A DNA stretch of 64,000 nucleotides, taken from assembly GCF_003086795.1 (NCBI RefSeq), contig NZ_CP026003.1, positions 1,198,777 to 1,262,776 of the forward strand, given 5' to 3'. The position numbers and the translations under genes are program-made. This document shows, piece by piece, positions 33,863-42,857 of the stretch. How positions within the stretch are numbered: position 1 is the first letter of the stretch; every line of letters starts with the position of its first letter. The DNA is from Stenotrophomonas sp. SAU14A_NAIMI4_5 (GTDB taxonomy: Bacteria > Pseudomonadota > Gammaproteobacteria > Xanthomonadales > Xanthomonadaceae). The notes below the pieces were generated by a model that was not told where the DNA came from, made no database searches, and saw only the letters and a program-made list of their open reading frames with translations.

Positions 33863-36457
33863 ATGTCAGCTTCCCCCCTTGTCGATCGTTGGATCGTACT
33901 GAAGTTCGGCGGCACCTCGGTGTCGCGTCGCCACCGCTGGGACACGATCGGGAAGCTGGCGAAAAAACGCGCGGAAGAGACCGGCTCGCGCGTGCTGGTG
34001 GTGGTCTCGGCGCTGTCCGGGGTCACCAACGAACTGACCGCGATCGCCGATGGCGCACCGGACAGCCGCGACCGCGTGGCCGCCCTGGTCGAACGCCATG
34101 AGGGCTTCCTGGTCGAGCTCGGCCTGGGCCGCGAGGTGCTGGGCGAACGCCTGGCCGCCCTGCAGGGCCTGCTGGATGACCCGCGCGCAACCACCCGCCC
34201 GCTGGAATGGCAGGCCGAAGTGCTGGGCCAGGGCGAACTGCTGTCCTCGACCCTGGGTGCGGCCTACCTGCACGCCTCGGGCCTGGACATGGGCTGGATG
34301 GATGCCCGCCAGTGGCTGGACGCAATGCCGCCGCAGCCGAACCAGAGCGAGTGGTCGCAGCGCCTGTCGGTGAACTGCCAGTGGCGCGCCGACGCGGACT
34401 GGATGCAGCGCTTCCGCGCGCAGCCGACCCGCCTGCTGATCACCCAGGGCTTCATTTCCCGCCATGCCGACGGCGGTACCGCCATCCTCGGCCGCGGTGG
34501 TTCGGACACCTCGGCGGCGTACTTCGGTGCGCTGCTGGGCGCCAGCCGCGTGGAAATCTGGACCGACGTGCCGGGCATGTTCAGCGCCAACCCCAAGGAC
34601 GTGCCCGACGCGCGCCTGCTGACCCGCCTGGACTATTACGAAGCGCAGGAAATCGCCACCACCGGCGCCAAGGTGCTGCACCCGCGCTCGATCAAGCCCT
34701 GCCGCGACGCCGGCGTGCCGATGGCCATCCTCGATACCGAGCGCCCGGAACTGCCGGGCACCAGCATCGATGGCAATGCCGCGCCGGTGCCGGGGGTGAA
34801 GGCGATCAGCCGCCGCAACGGCATCGTGCTGGTGTCGATGGAAGGCATCGGCATGTGGCAGCAGGTCGGCTTCCTGGCCGATGTGTTCGGCCTGTTCAAG
34901 AAGCACGGGCTGTCGGTGGACCTGATCGGTTCGGCCGAAACCAACGTCACCGTGTCGCTGGATCCGTCCGAGAATCTGGTCAACACCGATGTGCTGGCCG
35001 CGCTGTCGGCTGACCTGTCGCAGATCTGCAAGGTCAAGGTGATCGTGCCGTGCGCGGCCATCACCCTGGTCGGCCGTGGCATGCGTTCGCTGCTGCACAA
35101 GCTGTCGGACGTGTGGGCCACCTTCGGCCGCGAGCGCGTGCACATGATCTCGCAGTCGTCCAACGACCTGAACCTGACCTTCGTCATCGATGAAGCCGAT
35201 GCCGATGGCCTGCTGCCGATCCTGCATGCCGAGCTGATCGACAGCGGTGCGATGCCGGTGGAAGAGACCGAAGTATTCGGCCCGCGCTGGCGCGAGATCG
35301 CCGGCACCGTGCGCCCGCGCGGCACGCCGTGGTGGCGTGGCCAGCGTGCGCACCTGCTGCAGCTGGCCGACGCCGGCACGCCGCGCTACGTCTACCACCT
35401 GCCCACCGTGCGTGCCCGCGCCCGTGCGCTGGCCGCGGTCAAGCCGATCGACCAGCGCTACTACGCGATCAAGGCCAACAGCCACCCGGCCATCCTGCAG
35501 CTGCTGGAAGCCGAAGGCTTCGGCCTGGAATGCGTTTCGTACGGTGAGCTGAAGCACGTGTTCCAGCACCTGCCGGAACTGTCGCCCAAGCGCGTGCTGT
35601 TCACCCCCAGCTTCTGCCCGCGCGAAGAGTACGAAGCCGGCTTCGCGCTCGGCGTCACCGTCACCGTGGACAACCTGGAAGCGCTGCAGCGCTGGCCGGA
35701 CCTGTTCCGCAACCGCGAAATCTGGCTGCGCGTGGACCTGGGCCGTGGCGAAGGCCACCATGCCAAGGTCCGCACCGGCGGCAAGGATTCCAAGTTCGGC
35801 CTGCCGATGGCGCGCGTGGACGAGTTCGTGCGCACCGCCACCGATCTGGGCACCCGCGTGGTCGGCCTGCATGCGCACCTGGGCAGCGGCGTGGAAACCG
35901 CGCAGCACTGGCGCCTGATGTGCGATGAGCTGGCCGGTTTCGCCCGCCGCATCGGCAGCGTGCAGACCATCGACATCGGCGGTGGCCTGCCGATTCCGTA
36001 CAGCGAGGAAGACGAGCCGTTCGACCTGGACGCCTGGGCCGAGGGCCTGGCCGAGGTCAAGGCGCTGCACCCGGCGTTCCGCCTGGCGATCGAGCCGGGC
36101 CGCTACCTGGTGGCCGAATCGGGCGTGCTGCTGACCCATGCCACCCAGGTGGTGGAAAAGGACGGCGTGCGCCGCGTCGGCCTGGATGCCGGCATGAACA
36201 CGCTGATGCGCCCGGCCCTGTACGACGCCTGGCACGATATCGAGAACCTCAGTCGCCAGGGCGGTTATGCCGAAGCGGCGTTCGATGTGGTCGGCCCGAT
36301 CTGCGAGTCCAGCGATGTGTTCGGCAAGCGCCGCAAGCTGCCGGTGTCGACCGCGCCGGACGACGTGATGCTGATCGCCGACGCCGGTGCCTACGGCTAT
36401 GTGATGGCCAACACCTACAACCAGCGGGCGATGCCGCGCGAAGACGTGATCGAGTGA
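33863..36457 (+). CDS. lysAC: Bifunctional aspartate kinase / diaminopimelate decarboxylase
   Basis: This 864-residue fusion joins the first and last enzymes of lysine synthesis. Residues about 10-460 are aspartate kinase: VLKFGGTSVS at 12-21, then ILGRGGSDTSAAYFG, and paired ACT domains containing VSMEGIGMWQQVGFLADVF and MISQSSNDLNLTFVID. Residues about 480-864 are PLP-dependent decarboxylase: YYAIKANSHP with Lys537 as the Schiff-base lysine, HLGSGVETA, DIGGGLPIPY and GPICESSDVFG. The fusion is characteristic of Xanthomonadales. Kinase output also supplies threonine and methionine, while the decarboxylase consumes meso-diaminopimelate, so lysine feedback on the ACT domains would tie wall precursor and lysine pools together. 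murL and murD2 follow in the same direction. Confidence 0.95.
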   Translation: MSASPLVDRWIVLKFGGTSVSRRHRWDTIGKLAKKRAEETGSRVLVVVSALSGVTNELTAIADGAPDSRDRVAALVERHEGFLVELGLGREVLGERLAALQGLLDDPRATTRPLEWQAEVLGQGELLSSTLGAAYLHASGLDMGWMDARQWLDAMPPQPNQSEWSQRLSVNCQWRADADWMQRFRAQPTRLLITQGFISRHADGGTAILGRGGSDTSAAYFGALLGASRVEIWTDVPGMFSANPKDVPDARLLTRLDYYEAQEIATTGAKVLHPRSIKPCRDAGVPMAILDTERPELPGTSIDGNAAPVPGVKAISRRNGIVLVSMEGIGMWQQVGFLADVFGLFKKHGLSVDLIGSAETNVTVSLDPSENLVNTDVLAALSADLSQICKVKVIVPCAAITLVGRGMRSLLHKLSDVWATFGRERVHMISQSSNDLNLTFVIDEADADGLLPILHAELIDSGAMPVEETEVFGPRWREIAGTVRPRGTPWWRGQRAHLLQLADAGTPRYVYHLPTVRARARALAAVKPIDQRYYAIKANSHPAILQLLEAEGFGLECVSYGELKHVFQHLPELSPKRVLFTPSFCPREEYEAGFALGVTVTVDNLEALQRWPDLFRNREIWLRVDLGRGEGHHAKVRTGGKDSKFGLPMARVDEFVRTATDLGTRVVGLHAHLGSGVETAQHWRLMCDELAGFARRIGSVQTIDIGGGLPIPYSEEDEPFDLDAWAEGLAEVKALHPAFRLAIEPGRYLVAESGVLLTHATQVVEKDGVRRVGLDAGMNTLMRPALYDAWHDIENLSRQGGYAEAAFDVVGPICESSDVFGKRRKLPVSTAPDDVMLIADAGAYGYVMANTYNQRAMPREDVIE

Positions 36458-36546
36458 TCGCTGCCCTCCGCACCCTGCACCCGCCCACCGACACGTCCTG
36501 CGCCTTCGCGCGGGGCGTGCCTGACCGCGCTTGAACTGGATCCACC

Positions 36547-37899
36547 ATGACTGCTTTCGATAAACACCAGGTTTCCCGCTTCCGCTTCGTCCGCTGCGAA
36601 TTCGCCGCGGATACCGGCGTGGCCAAGCTGGTCTACGCCTTCGACGACGGCCCGGAGATGGTGGAAACCATCACCGTGCCCGGCGCCCCGTTCGTGCTGG
36701 ACGAGGCGCGCGCGGGCGCGGTGCAGCGTGCGCTGCAGCTGCTGCACCTGATCGCCGGTGTCAGCTACTACAAGGCGGGCGTGCCGGAAACGGTCAGCAT
36801 CGACAGCTATGCCATCGATGCCGAGACCGCGGCGCTGGTGGAAACGGTCTACCTCAACGGCCTGGGCGAATTCGCCTACCGCAACGGCCTGAACCTGCGC
36901 GGGCGTTTCCGCCTGCCGGTGCAGGGCGACGCGGTGCAGGCGCCGGTGCTGGGCCTGCAGCCGCATGCGCTGGTGGCCATCGGCGGCGGCAAGGATTCGC
37001 TGGTCAGCATCGAAGCGCTGCGCCGTGCCGGCGTGGACGAGACGGTGACCTGGATCGGCGGTTCGCAGCTGATCCGCGCCTGTGCCGAGCGCACCGGCCT
37101 GCCGACCCTGAACCTGGGCCGCGCGCTGGCGCCGGAGCTGTTCGAGCTGAACCGCCAGGGCGCGTGGAACGGGCATATCCCGGTGACCGCGGTGAACTCG
37201 GCGATCATGGTGCTGGCCGCGCTGCTGCAGGGCGTGGACCAGGTGGTGTTCTCCAACGAGCGTTCGGCCAGCTACGGAAGCCAGATTCCAGGCACTGGCG
37301 AAGTGAACCACCAGTGGTCCAAGGGCTGGGCGTTCGAGCAGGCCTTCGGCAACCACGTGCAGAAGCAGGTGGCCGCCGATCTGCAGTACTACTCGCTGCT
37401 GCGCCCGATGTCGGAGCTGGCGGTGGCCCGCCAGTTCGCCAAGAGCGATTTCTACGACGCGCATTTCTCCAGCTGCAACCGCAACTTCCACATCCTTGGC
37501 GAGCGCCCGGTGAACCGCTGGTGCGGCGTCTGCCCGAAGTGCCACTTCGTGTTCCTGGCGCTGGCCCCGTTCATGCCCAAGACCCGCCTGGTGCGCATCT
37601 TCGGTCGCAACCTGCTGGACGACGCCGGCCAGGCCGGTGGCTTCGATGCGCTGCTGGAATTCCAGGACCACAAGCCGTTCGAGTGCGTGGGTGAAGGCCG
37701 CGAATCGCGCGCGGCGATGGCCACGCTGGCGCAGCGCCCGGAATGGAAGGAAGACGTGCTGGTGAAGCGCTTCTGCAACGAGATCCAGCCGCAGCTGGGT
37801 GCCGCTGAACTGGAACTGGCGCCGCTGCTGCAGCTGCAGGGCGAGCACCGCATTCCGACCGCGCTGTGGGAACGTGTGCGTGAAGATTTCACAGCTTGA
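36547..37899 (+). CDS. murL: UDP-MurNAc-L-Ala-L-Glu epimerase MurL
   Basis: This 450-residue protein has [14 protein letters not shown] near residue 145, a PP-loop-like ATP site, and [14 protein letters not shown] with Cys326, Cys329 and Cys332. This fits MurL, described in Xanthomonas, which uses ATP to epimerise the terminal L-Glu of UDP-MurNAc-L-Ala-L-Glu to D-Glu. The partner murD2 overlaps its 3' end by about 20 bases, the same pairing as in Xanthomonas, which strongly supports the call. With this route, D-glutamate does not need to be made by racemase before ligation. It follows lysC-lysA by 89 bases and may be in the same transcript. Confidence 0.9.
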   Translation: MTAFDKHQVSRFRFVRCEFAADTGVAKLVYAFDDGPEMVETITVPGAPFVLDEARAGAVQRALQLLHLIAGVSYYKAGVPETVSIDSYAIDAETAALVETVYLNGLGEFAYRNGLNLRGRFRLPVQGDAVQAPVLGLQPHALVAIGGGKDSLVSIEALRRAGVDETVTWIGGSQLIRACAERTGLPTLNLGRALAPELFELNRQGAWNGHIPVTAVNSAIMVLAALLQGVDQVVFSNERSASYGSQIPGTGEVNHQWSKGWAFEQAFGNHVQKQVAADLQYYSLLRPMSELAVARQFAKSDFYDAHFSSCNRNFHILGERPVNRWCGVCPKCHFVFLALAPFMPKTRLVRIFGRNLLDDAGQAGGFDALLEFQDHKPFECVGEGRESRAAMATLAQRPEWKEDVLVKRFCNEIQPQLGAAELELAPLLQLQGEHRIPTALWERVREDFTA

Positions 37900-39289
37900 A
37901 GGAAAGCGCGTTGCGCTGTGGGGCTGGGGACGTGAGGGCCGCGCGGCGTTTGCCGTGCTGCGCGCGCGCCTGCCCGCGCTGGCCCTGAGCCTGTTCTGCC
38001 CGGCCGCCGAGGCCGAGGCGGCGCGTACCGAAGCGCAGGGTCAGCTGGACGTGCGTGGCGAGCCCACTGCCGAGGCGCTGGCCGCGTTCGACGTGGTCAT
38101 CAAATCGCCCGGCATCAGCCCCTACCAGCCGATCGCGCTGGCGGCGGCAGGGCAGGGCACGGCCTTCATCGGCGGCACCGCCCTGTGGTTTGCCGAGCAC
38201 GCGGCTGAAGATGGCATCGTGCACGACACCGTGTGCGTGACCGGCACCAAGGGCAAGAGCACCACCACCGCGCTGGTGGCGCACCTGCTGCGCGCCGCCG
38301 GCCACCGCACCGGGCTGGTCGGCAACATCGGCCTGCCGCTGCTGGAAGTGCTGGACCCGCAGCCCGCGCCCGACTACTGGGCGGTGGAGCTGTCCAGCTA
38401 CCAGACCGGCGAAGTGGCGCGCAGTGGCGCCCGCCCGCAGGTGGCGGTGGTGCTGAACCTGTTCCCCGAACACCTGGACTGGCACGGCAGCGAGCAGCGC
38501 TACATCGAGGACAAGCTGCGGCTGGTGACCGAGGCCGCGCCGCGCATCGCCGTGCTCAACGCCGCCGATCCGCACCTGGCCGCGCTCTCGTTGCCGGACA
38601 GCGAAGTAGTCTGGTTCAACCAGCCGCAGGGCTGGCACATGCGCGGCGATATCGTGCACCGTGGCGAACAGCCCGTATTCGATACCCGCAACACGCCGCT
38701 GCCGGGCCGCCACAACCGCGGCAACCTGTGCGCGGTGCTGGCCGCGCTGGAAGCGCTGGGCCTGGATGCCGTGGCATTGGCGCCGGCGGTGCAGGATTTC
38801 CGTCCGCTGCCCAACCGCCTGCAGCGCATCGGCGAAGCCGATGGCCTGACCTACGTCAACGATTCGATCAGCACCACGCCGCATGCCAGCCTGGCCGCGC
38901 TGGAATGTTTTGCCGGCCAGCGCATCGCGCTGCTGGTGGGCGGGCACGACCGTGGCCTGGACTGGACCGATTTCATGCAGCACATGGCGCACGACGTGCC
39001 GCCGGTGGAGATCGTGACGATGGGCAGCAACGGCCCGCGCATCCACGCGATGCTGCAGCCGCTGGCCGATGCCGGCCGCTTCGGCCTGCACGCGGCCGGC
39101 GACCTGCCCGAGGCGATGGCGCTGGCACGCGCTGCGCTGGGTGCGCAGGGCGGGGTGGTGCTGCTGTCGCCGGGCGCGCCGAGTTTCGGTGCCTACCGCG
39201 ATTATGTGGCCCGCGGCCGCCATTTCGCCGAACTGGCCGGGTTCGAGCCGGATAGCATCAGCGCGATTCCGGGTCTGGGCATCGGGTAA
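37880..39289 (+). CDS. murD2: UDP-MurNAc-L-alanine:L-glutamate ligase MurD2
   Basis: This Mur ligase of 469 residues has the ATP loop [11 protein letters not shown] at about 121-131, the central [16 protein letters not shown] region, and the C-terminal [10 protein letters not shown] and [15 protein letters not shown] motifs. MurD2 adds L-Glu, not D-Glu, to UDP-MurNAc-L-Ala, after which MurL inverts it. The start is read as GTG 37880 ([20 protein letters not shown]); GTG 37874 is also in frame. The first 20 bases overlap murL, so expression is coupled. It could be mistaken for classical MurD; the overlap with murL and divergent N-terminus argue for MurD2. Confidence 0.9.
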   Translation: MKISQLEGKRVALWGWGREGRAAFAVLRARLPALALSLFCPAAEAEAARTEAQGQLDVRGEPTAEALAAFDVVIKSPGISPYQPIALAAAGQGTAFIGGTALWFAEHAAEDGIVHDTVCVTGTKGKSTTTALVAHLLRAAGHRTGLVGNIGLPLLEVLDPQPAPDYWAVELSSYQTGEVARSGARPQVAVVLNLFPEHLDWHGSEQRYIEDKLRLVTEAAPRIAVLNAADPHLAALSLPDSEVVWFNQPQGWHMRGDIVHRGEQPVFDTRNTPLPGRHNRGNLCAVLAALEALGLDAVALAPAVQDFRPLPNRLQRIGEADGLTYVNDSISTTPHASLAALECFAGQRIALLVGGHDRGLDWTDFMQHMAHDVPPVEIVTMGSNGPRIHAMLQPLADAGRFGLHAAGDLPEAMALARAALGAQGGVVLLSPGAPSFGAYRDYVARGRHFAELAGFEPDSISAIPGLGIG

Positions 39290-39309
39290 GGGGTCGGCCT
39301 CGATCCACG

Positions 39310-39368
39310 GTAGTGCCGGCCGCTGGCCGGCAACCCGGGCACCGGGTCCACGCATGGCGTGGCTCTAC
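39310..39368. repeat. Two GTAG palindromes of different type
   Basis: A GTAGTGCCGGCCGCTGGCCG copy (39310-39334) and an inverted GCATGGCGTGGCTCTAC copy (39346-39368) lie between murD2 and the next gene. Confidence 0.88.
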
Positions 39369-39419
39369 TGCAGGTGAGCGTTACCATCGGCGCATTCCCG
39401 GACGGATTCGAGACGCCCG

Positions 39420-39953
39420 ATGTGCACCTTCATCACCCTGTTCCTGCCCACCTCGTTTGCGCACGTTGAAGCCGCCGCGATCTTCACCCGCAGCGGCCGG
39501 CGCCTGTTCGCGCAGGATTCGCCGAGCCTGCAGGCCGCGGTCGGGCCCGGCTGGCAGCCGTGGCTGAGCGCCGCGCACTGCGATTGCGGCACCGCGCTGG
39601 CGTCGGTGCGGGCCAAGCCGGAATGGAAGGGCGATGCCGCGCGCTGGCGGAAGAAGGGCTGGAGCGAGGCGAAGATCGCCCGCGCGCTGGCCGAGCAGTT
39701 GGCGCGGCATGCGCAGGATCAGCAGCTGCGTCGCGATGAAGCGCTGGGCGACGCCGGGCAGTGGTTGCAGCGCATCGATGCCCTGCTGCAGTCCGGGGCC
39801 GCGCGCATTGGCCTGCTGGTACGCGACTACGATGGCGCGGTGGATGCCCGGCAGCCGGCGCCGCCGGAACGTCATTGGTCGCGGGGCCAGTTGGATGCAG
39901 CGGATCTGCTGGCGCTCGCGCCGGGCACGTTGCATTGGATCGAGCGCGGTTGA
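39420..39953 (+). CDS. Hypothetical protein beginning MCTF
   Basis: This 177-residue soluble protein has a Cys at position 2 (MCTFITLFLP), which could be an N-terminal nucleophile after Met removal, as in Ntn hydrolases and NRDE/TANGO2-like proteins, although the rest does not clearly match them. Cys54 and Cys56 (HCDCGTALA) are further conserved-looking residues. The C-terminal half is Arg- and Leu-rich and helical. The gene stands alone between GTAG repeats. No function is proposed. Confidence 0.6.
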   Translation: MCTFITLFLPTSFAHVEAAAIFTRSGRRLFAQDSPSLQAAVGPGWQPWLSAAHCDCGTALASVRAKPEWKGDAARWRKKGWSEAKIARALAEQLARHAQDQQLRRDEALGDAGQWLQRIDALLQSGAARIGLLVRDYDGAVDARQPAPPERHWSRGQLDAADLLALAPGTLHWIERG

Positions 39954-39968
39954 GCCCGGGAAGCCAGC

Positions 39969-40032
39969 GGGGTCGGATCCCTTTCCGCAGGAAAGGACTC
40001 TGACCCCCCATCCACGCGTGGCGTGGCTCTAC
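39969..40032. repeat. GGGGTC palindrome copy 6 followed by a GTAG palindrome
   Basis: Copy 6 spans 39969-40007 (reverse orientation relative to copy 1). A leftward-header GTAG palindrome spans 40010-40032 and supplies the TAG stop codon (40031-40029) of the SMI1/KNR4 gene. Confidence 0.85.
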
Positions 40033-40613
40033 TCGATGAACGCGTAATCACCATCAATCAGCTGCTGCAGGTACGCATCGAAGCTGGGCGCGATGACTGC
40101 ATAGCTGTCCGGATCATGCAGGTAGCGCACCACCTGGCCGACGGTGCCGCCCGGTGCCGGGTCGAAATCCAGGTAGAGCATCGAGGTGCCGCCGTTGTTC
40201 ATGCAGTGCGAGAAGCACAGGCGGCGGTCCATCGGCAGATCGGCGTCGATGCCGTCGCCAAGGATCTCCGGCTCGTCGTCCAGCCATTCCTCGTAGATGG
40301 ACCGAATGCTGTCGTCCCACTGCTGCTGGTCTTCGAAGATCTGCGCGACCGAGCGCAGGTAGTAGGGGTAGCCGCCGTCCTCGACATCCGAACCCAGCAT
40401 GTAGACCACGACCTCGCCACCGGGATATTCGCGGAAATGCGTGCCATCCACCCGCGACAGCAACGCCAGCAGGCTCTCGGGTACCAGCGGCCACTGCGCG
40501 CGTAGGCGCTGCAGATCTTCGGCACTGGCGCCCTGGACATGTGCCCATTGCGCTGCGTCCTCGGCCGGCAGGCGCGGGACAAGGCCAGACAGAAAGCGAT
40601 CAACAAGGTTCAT
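40029..40613 (-). CDS. SMI1/KNR4 (SUKH) family protein
   Basis: This 194-residue acidic protein shows the SUKH layout: LRAQWPLVPESLLALLSRVDG at the N-terminal side, GGEVVVYMLGSDVEDGGYPYYLRS in the middle and LYLDFDPAPGGTVGQVVRYLHDPDSYAVIAPSFDAYLQQLIDG at the end, echoing yeast Smi1 wording. Bacterial SUKH proteins are often immunity proteins against polymorphic toxins, but no toxin gene is nearby, so a housekeeping or orphan immunity role is equally possible. The start at 40613 lies directly beside a 105-bp inverted-repeat element, which therefore forms its leader. Its stop codon is part of a GTAG palindrome. Confidence 0.75.
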   Translation of the reverse strand: MNLVDRFLSGLVPRLPAEDAAQWAHVQGASAEDLQRLRAQWPLVPESLLALLSRVDGTHFREYPGGEVVVYMLGSDVEDGGYPYYLRSVAQIFEDQQQWDDSIRSIYEEWLDDEPEILGDGIDADLPMDRRLCFSHCMNNGGTSMLYLDFDPAPGGTVGQVVRYLHDPDSYAVIAPSFDAYLQQLIDGDYAFIE

Positions 40614-40618
40614 GTAGA

Positions 40619-40723
40619 AGGGGACGGAGGGGATCAGGTCGTATCCAACCACACCTGCGTCACGTCGCCAATGCAGAATGCGACCCGGGAGGGCGTTCTG
40701 CGACTTAATCCCCTCCGTCCCCT
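40619..40723. mobile_element. 105-bp element with inverted ends, possible MITE or REP pair
   Basis: The ends are AGGGGACGGAGGGGAT and its inverse (16 bases perfect, further partial pairing to about 23). Inside is a second imperfect hairpin, GCAGAATGC against GCGTTCTGC. The element lies between two divergent genes and fills nearly all of their shared 5' region. The terminal motif is what one would expect of a repeat mobilised in trans, but no transposase is present. Confidence 0.6.
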
Positions 40724-40741
40724 TTTCAGTGGAGCAGGCGC

Positions 40742-41533
40742 ATGAACCGATGGCGTTGTGGTGTGGCGATGGTGCTGGGGCTGGCGGCGATGCCGGTCTG
40801 GGCGGCGATGAAGACCCAGCCGGTGGAATGGAAGCACGAGGGCACGACCTTCAGTGGCGTGCTGGTCTATGACGACAGCGACAACGACAAGCGCCCGGGC
40901 CTGGTGATGGTGCCCAACTGGAAGGGCGTGAACGAGTCCGCCATCGAGAAGGCCAAGCAGCTGGCCGGCGACGACTACGTGGTGCTGGTGGCCGATGTGT
41001 ACGGCAAGGGCGTGCGGCCGAAGACCGATGCCGAGGCGGGTCCGGTGGCGACCAAGCTGCGAAACGACCGGCCGCTGCTGCGTGCGCGCGCGCTGGAAGC
41101 GGTGAACGTGCTCAAGGCCCAGGCCGGCAAGGCACCGCTGGATGCCAGCCGGATCGGTGCGGTGGGCTTCTGCTTCGGCGGCACCACGGTGCTGGAACTG
41201 GCCCGCGCCGGTGCGCCGCTGGCGGGTGTGGTCAGCCTGCACGGCGGGCTGGGCTCGCCGCTGCCTGCACAGGCCGGTGGCAGCCATCCCTCGGTGCTGG
41301 TGCTCAACGGCGCCGACGACAAGAGTGTGACCGCCGAGGACATCGGCAGCTTCCAGAAGGAAATGGACGCGGCCAAGGTGGATTGGGAATTCACCAACTA
41401 CAGCGGCGCGGTGCACTGCTTCGCCGAGCGCGATGCCAACAGCCCGCCGGGCTGCCAGTACAACGAACGCGCGGCCAAGCGCGCGTGGAAGGCGCTGGAT
41501 GAGTTCTTCGAGGAGCGGTTCGAGAAACGTTGA
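40742..41533 (+). CDS. Exported dienelactone hydrolase family protein
   Basis: This 263-residue alpha/beta hydrolase has a signal peptide (about 1-22, ending VWAA). The nucleophile elbow is GFCFGG with Cys144, the acid Asp192 or Asp193 lies in NGADDK, and the catalytic His225 in GAVHCF, matching the Cys-Asp-His set of dienelactone hydrolases. Periplasmic members are widespread; true dienelactone is not implied, and esters or lactones in general are likely. Its promoter region is the 105-bp element upstream. Confidence 0.85.
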   Translation: MNRWRCGVAMVLGLAAMPVWAAMKTQPVEWKHEGTTFSGVLVYDDSDNDKRPGLVMVPNWKGVNESAIEKAKQLAGDDYVVLVADVYGKGVRPKTDAEAGPVATKLRNDRPLLRARALEAVNVLKAQAGKAPLDASRIGAVGFCFGGTTVLELARAGAPLAGVVSLHGGLGSPLPAQAGGSHPSVLVLNGADDKSVTAEDIGSFQKEMDAAKVDWEFTNYSGAVHCFAERDANSPPGCQYNERAAKRAWKALDEFFEERFEKR

Positions 41534-41537
41534 AAAG

Positions 41538-41637
41538 GTGTGCCGACCAACGGTCGGCACCCACCGATGTTTCAGTGCCGACCAACGGTCGGCACCCACA
41601 GGAAGAGGTAGGTGCCGACCGTTGGTCGGCACACCTT
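41538..41637. repeat. Three GTAG palindromes (GTGCCGACC type)
   Basis: Copies begin near 41538 and 41576 (GTGCCGACCAACGGTCGGCA) and at 41608 (GTAGGTGCCGACCGTTGGTC). They occupy the gap between two convergent genes. Confidence 0.85.
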
Positions 41638-41643
41638 CACCGG

Positions 41644-42642
41644 TCAGTGCGAGCGCTGCACCGCGTAACGGGCCAGGCCGCGCAGGGCCGCCACGGCATC
41701 GTTGTCGCCCAGGCCGTCGAGCGCGCGTTCGGCGGCTTCGGCGTATTCCTCGGCACGGCGGCGGCTGTAATCCAGGCCGCCGGTGGCGCGGATGGCGGCC
41801 AGCACTTCCGGCATGGCCGAGGCGTCGCCGTCCTGCACGATGCTGCGCAGGCGCTCGCGGGTGGCATCGTCCGAATGGGCCATGGCGTGGATCAGCGGCA
41901 GGGTCGCCTTGCCTTCGGCCAGGTCGTCGCCCAGGTTCTTGCCCAGTTCCTCGGCGTTGGCCGAGTAATCCAGCACGTCATCGGCAATCTGGAAGGCGTA
42001 GCCCAGGTGCATGCCGTAGTCGTACAGGGCCTGCTGGGTGGCTTCGTCCACGCCGCTGGCCAGCGCGCCCAGGCGGGTGCCGGCAGCGAACAGCACGGCG
42101 GTCTTGCGCTCGATCACGCGCAGGTAGGCCGCTTCGTCGGTGTCCGGGTTGTGCACGTGCAGCAGCTGCAGCACTTCGCCTTCGGCGATGCGGTTGGTGG
42201 TGTCAGCCAGGATCCGCATGACCGGCATGCGGTCCAGTTCCACCATCAGCTGGAAGCTGCGCGAATACAGGAAGTCGCCCACCAGCACGCTCGGCGCGTT
42301 GCCCCACAGGGCATTGGCGGTGCTGCGGCCGCGTCGCAGGCTGGATTCGTCCACCACGTCGTCATGCAGCAGGGTCGAGGTGTGGATGAACTCGATGATC
42401 GCCGCCAGCTGGTGGTGCTCCGGGCCGGCCTGGCCGACCGCGTGGCCGGCCAGCATGACCAGCATCGGGCGCAGGCGCTTGCCGCCGGCGGAAATGATGT
42501 GGTCGGCGATCTGGTTGATCAGTACGACGTCCGAGGACAGCCGGTCCCGGATCAGGGCATCGACGGCGGCCATGTCGGCCGCAGCAAGCGACTGGATCTG
42601 GGGCAGGCCCAGGGCGGGACGGGTGTCTTCGGTGATGGTCAT
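41644..42642 (-). CDS. ispB: Polyprenyl (octaprenyl) diphosphate synthase IspB
   Basis: This 332-residue long-chain prenyltransferase has the first Asp-rich motif LLHDDVVD (Asp94, Asp95, Asp98) with downstream RRG, and the second DDVLD (Asp221, Asp222, Asp225). GGKRLRP at about 53-59 binds isopentenyl diphosphate. It makes the C40 side chain of ubiquinone-8. The residues before the first Asp motif that limit chain length (IHTST) are small, consistent with long products. It is monocistronic and essential in related bacteria. Confidence 0.94.
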   Translation of the reverse strand: MTITEDTRPALGLPQIQSLAAADMAAVDALIRDRLSSDVVLINQIADHIISAGGKRLRPMLVMLAGHAVGQAGPEHHQLAAIIEFIHTSTLLHDDVVDESSLRRGRSTANALWGNAPSVLVGDFLYSRSFQLMVELDRMPVMRILADTTNRIAEGEVLQLLHVHNPDTDEAAYLRVIERKTAVLFAAGTRLGALASGVDEATQQALYDYGMHLGYAFQIADDVLDYSANAEELGKNLGDDLAEGKATLPLIHAMAHSDDATRERLRSIVQDGDASAMPEVLAAIRATGGLDYSRRRAEEYAEAAERALDGLGDNDAVAALRGLARYAVQRSH

Positions 42643-42748
42643 GCGATCAGGCTTTCAGGCTCACCACCAATTATAGGGTCTGGCCGTGAAATCGGGCGGA
42701 AACCGGCACGACCGGCCATTTCGCACGCCGTTGGCCGGACCCGCGGCG

Positions 42749-42763
42749 TGAATACGTATGCAG
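42749..42763. promoter_or_regulatory. Palindromic operator site 1 (ATACGTAT core)
   Basis: TGAATACGTATGCAG lies 95 bases before the alpha-glucosidase start. The same motif occurs at 49263 and 51520, each next to a maltose-utilisation gene. This fits the palindromic operator of a LacI-type maltose regulator. Confidence 0.7.
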
Positions 42764-42857
42764 GCAGCGCCATGGTCCGGAAGCCACCGCTAAGCTTGCG
42801 GTTGTTGGTTTTCGGCCCGCTTCCGGTGGGTCCCGCATGCCCGGAGGGGGGCTGTCG

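Noticed and set aside
33866..36235. Leftward open frame of 789 codons
   Set aside because: It is entirely antisense to lysC-lysA; high GC makes such frames open by chance, and the peptide has no recognisable domain.
39420..39953. NRDE/TANGO2 assignment from the MCT start
   Set aside because: Only the first residues agree; the diagnostic Asn-Arg-Asp-Glu motif is missing, so it is left as hypothetical.
40029..40613. Toxin-immunity locus
   Set aside because: A SUKH protein is present, but no toxin, Rhs or secretion gene lies near it.
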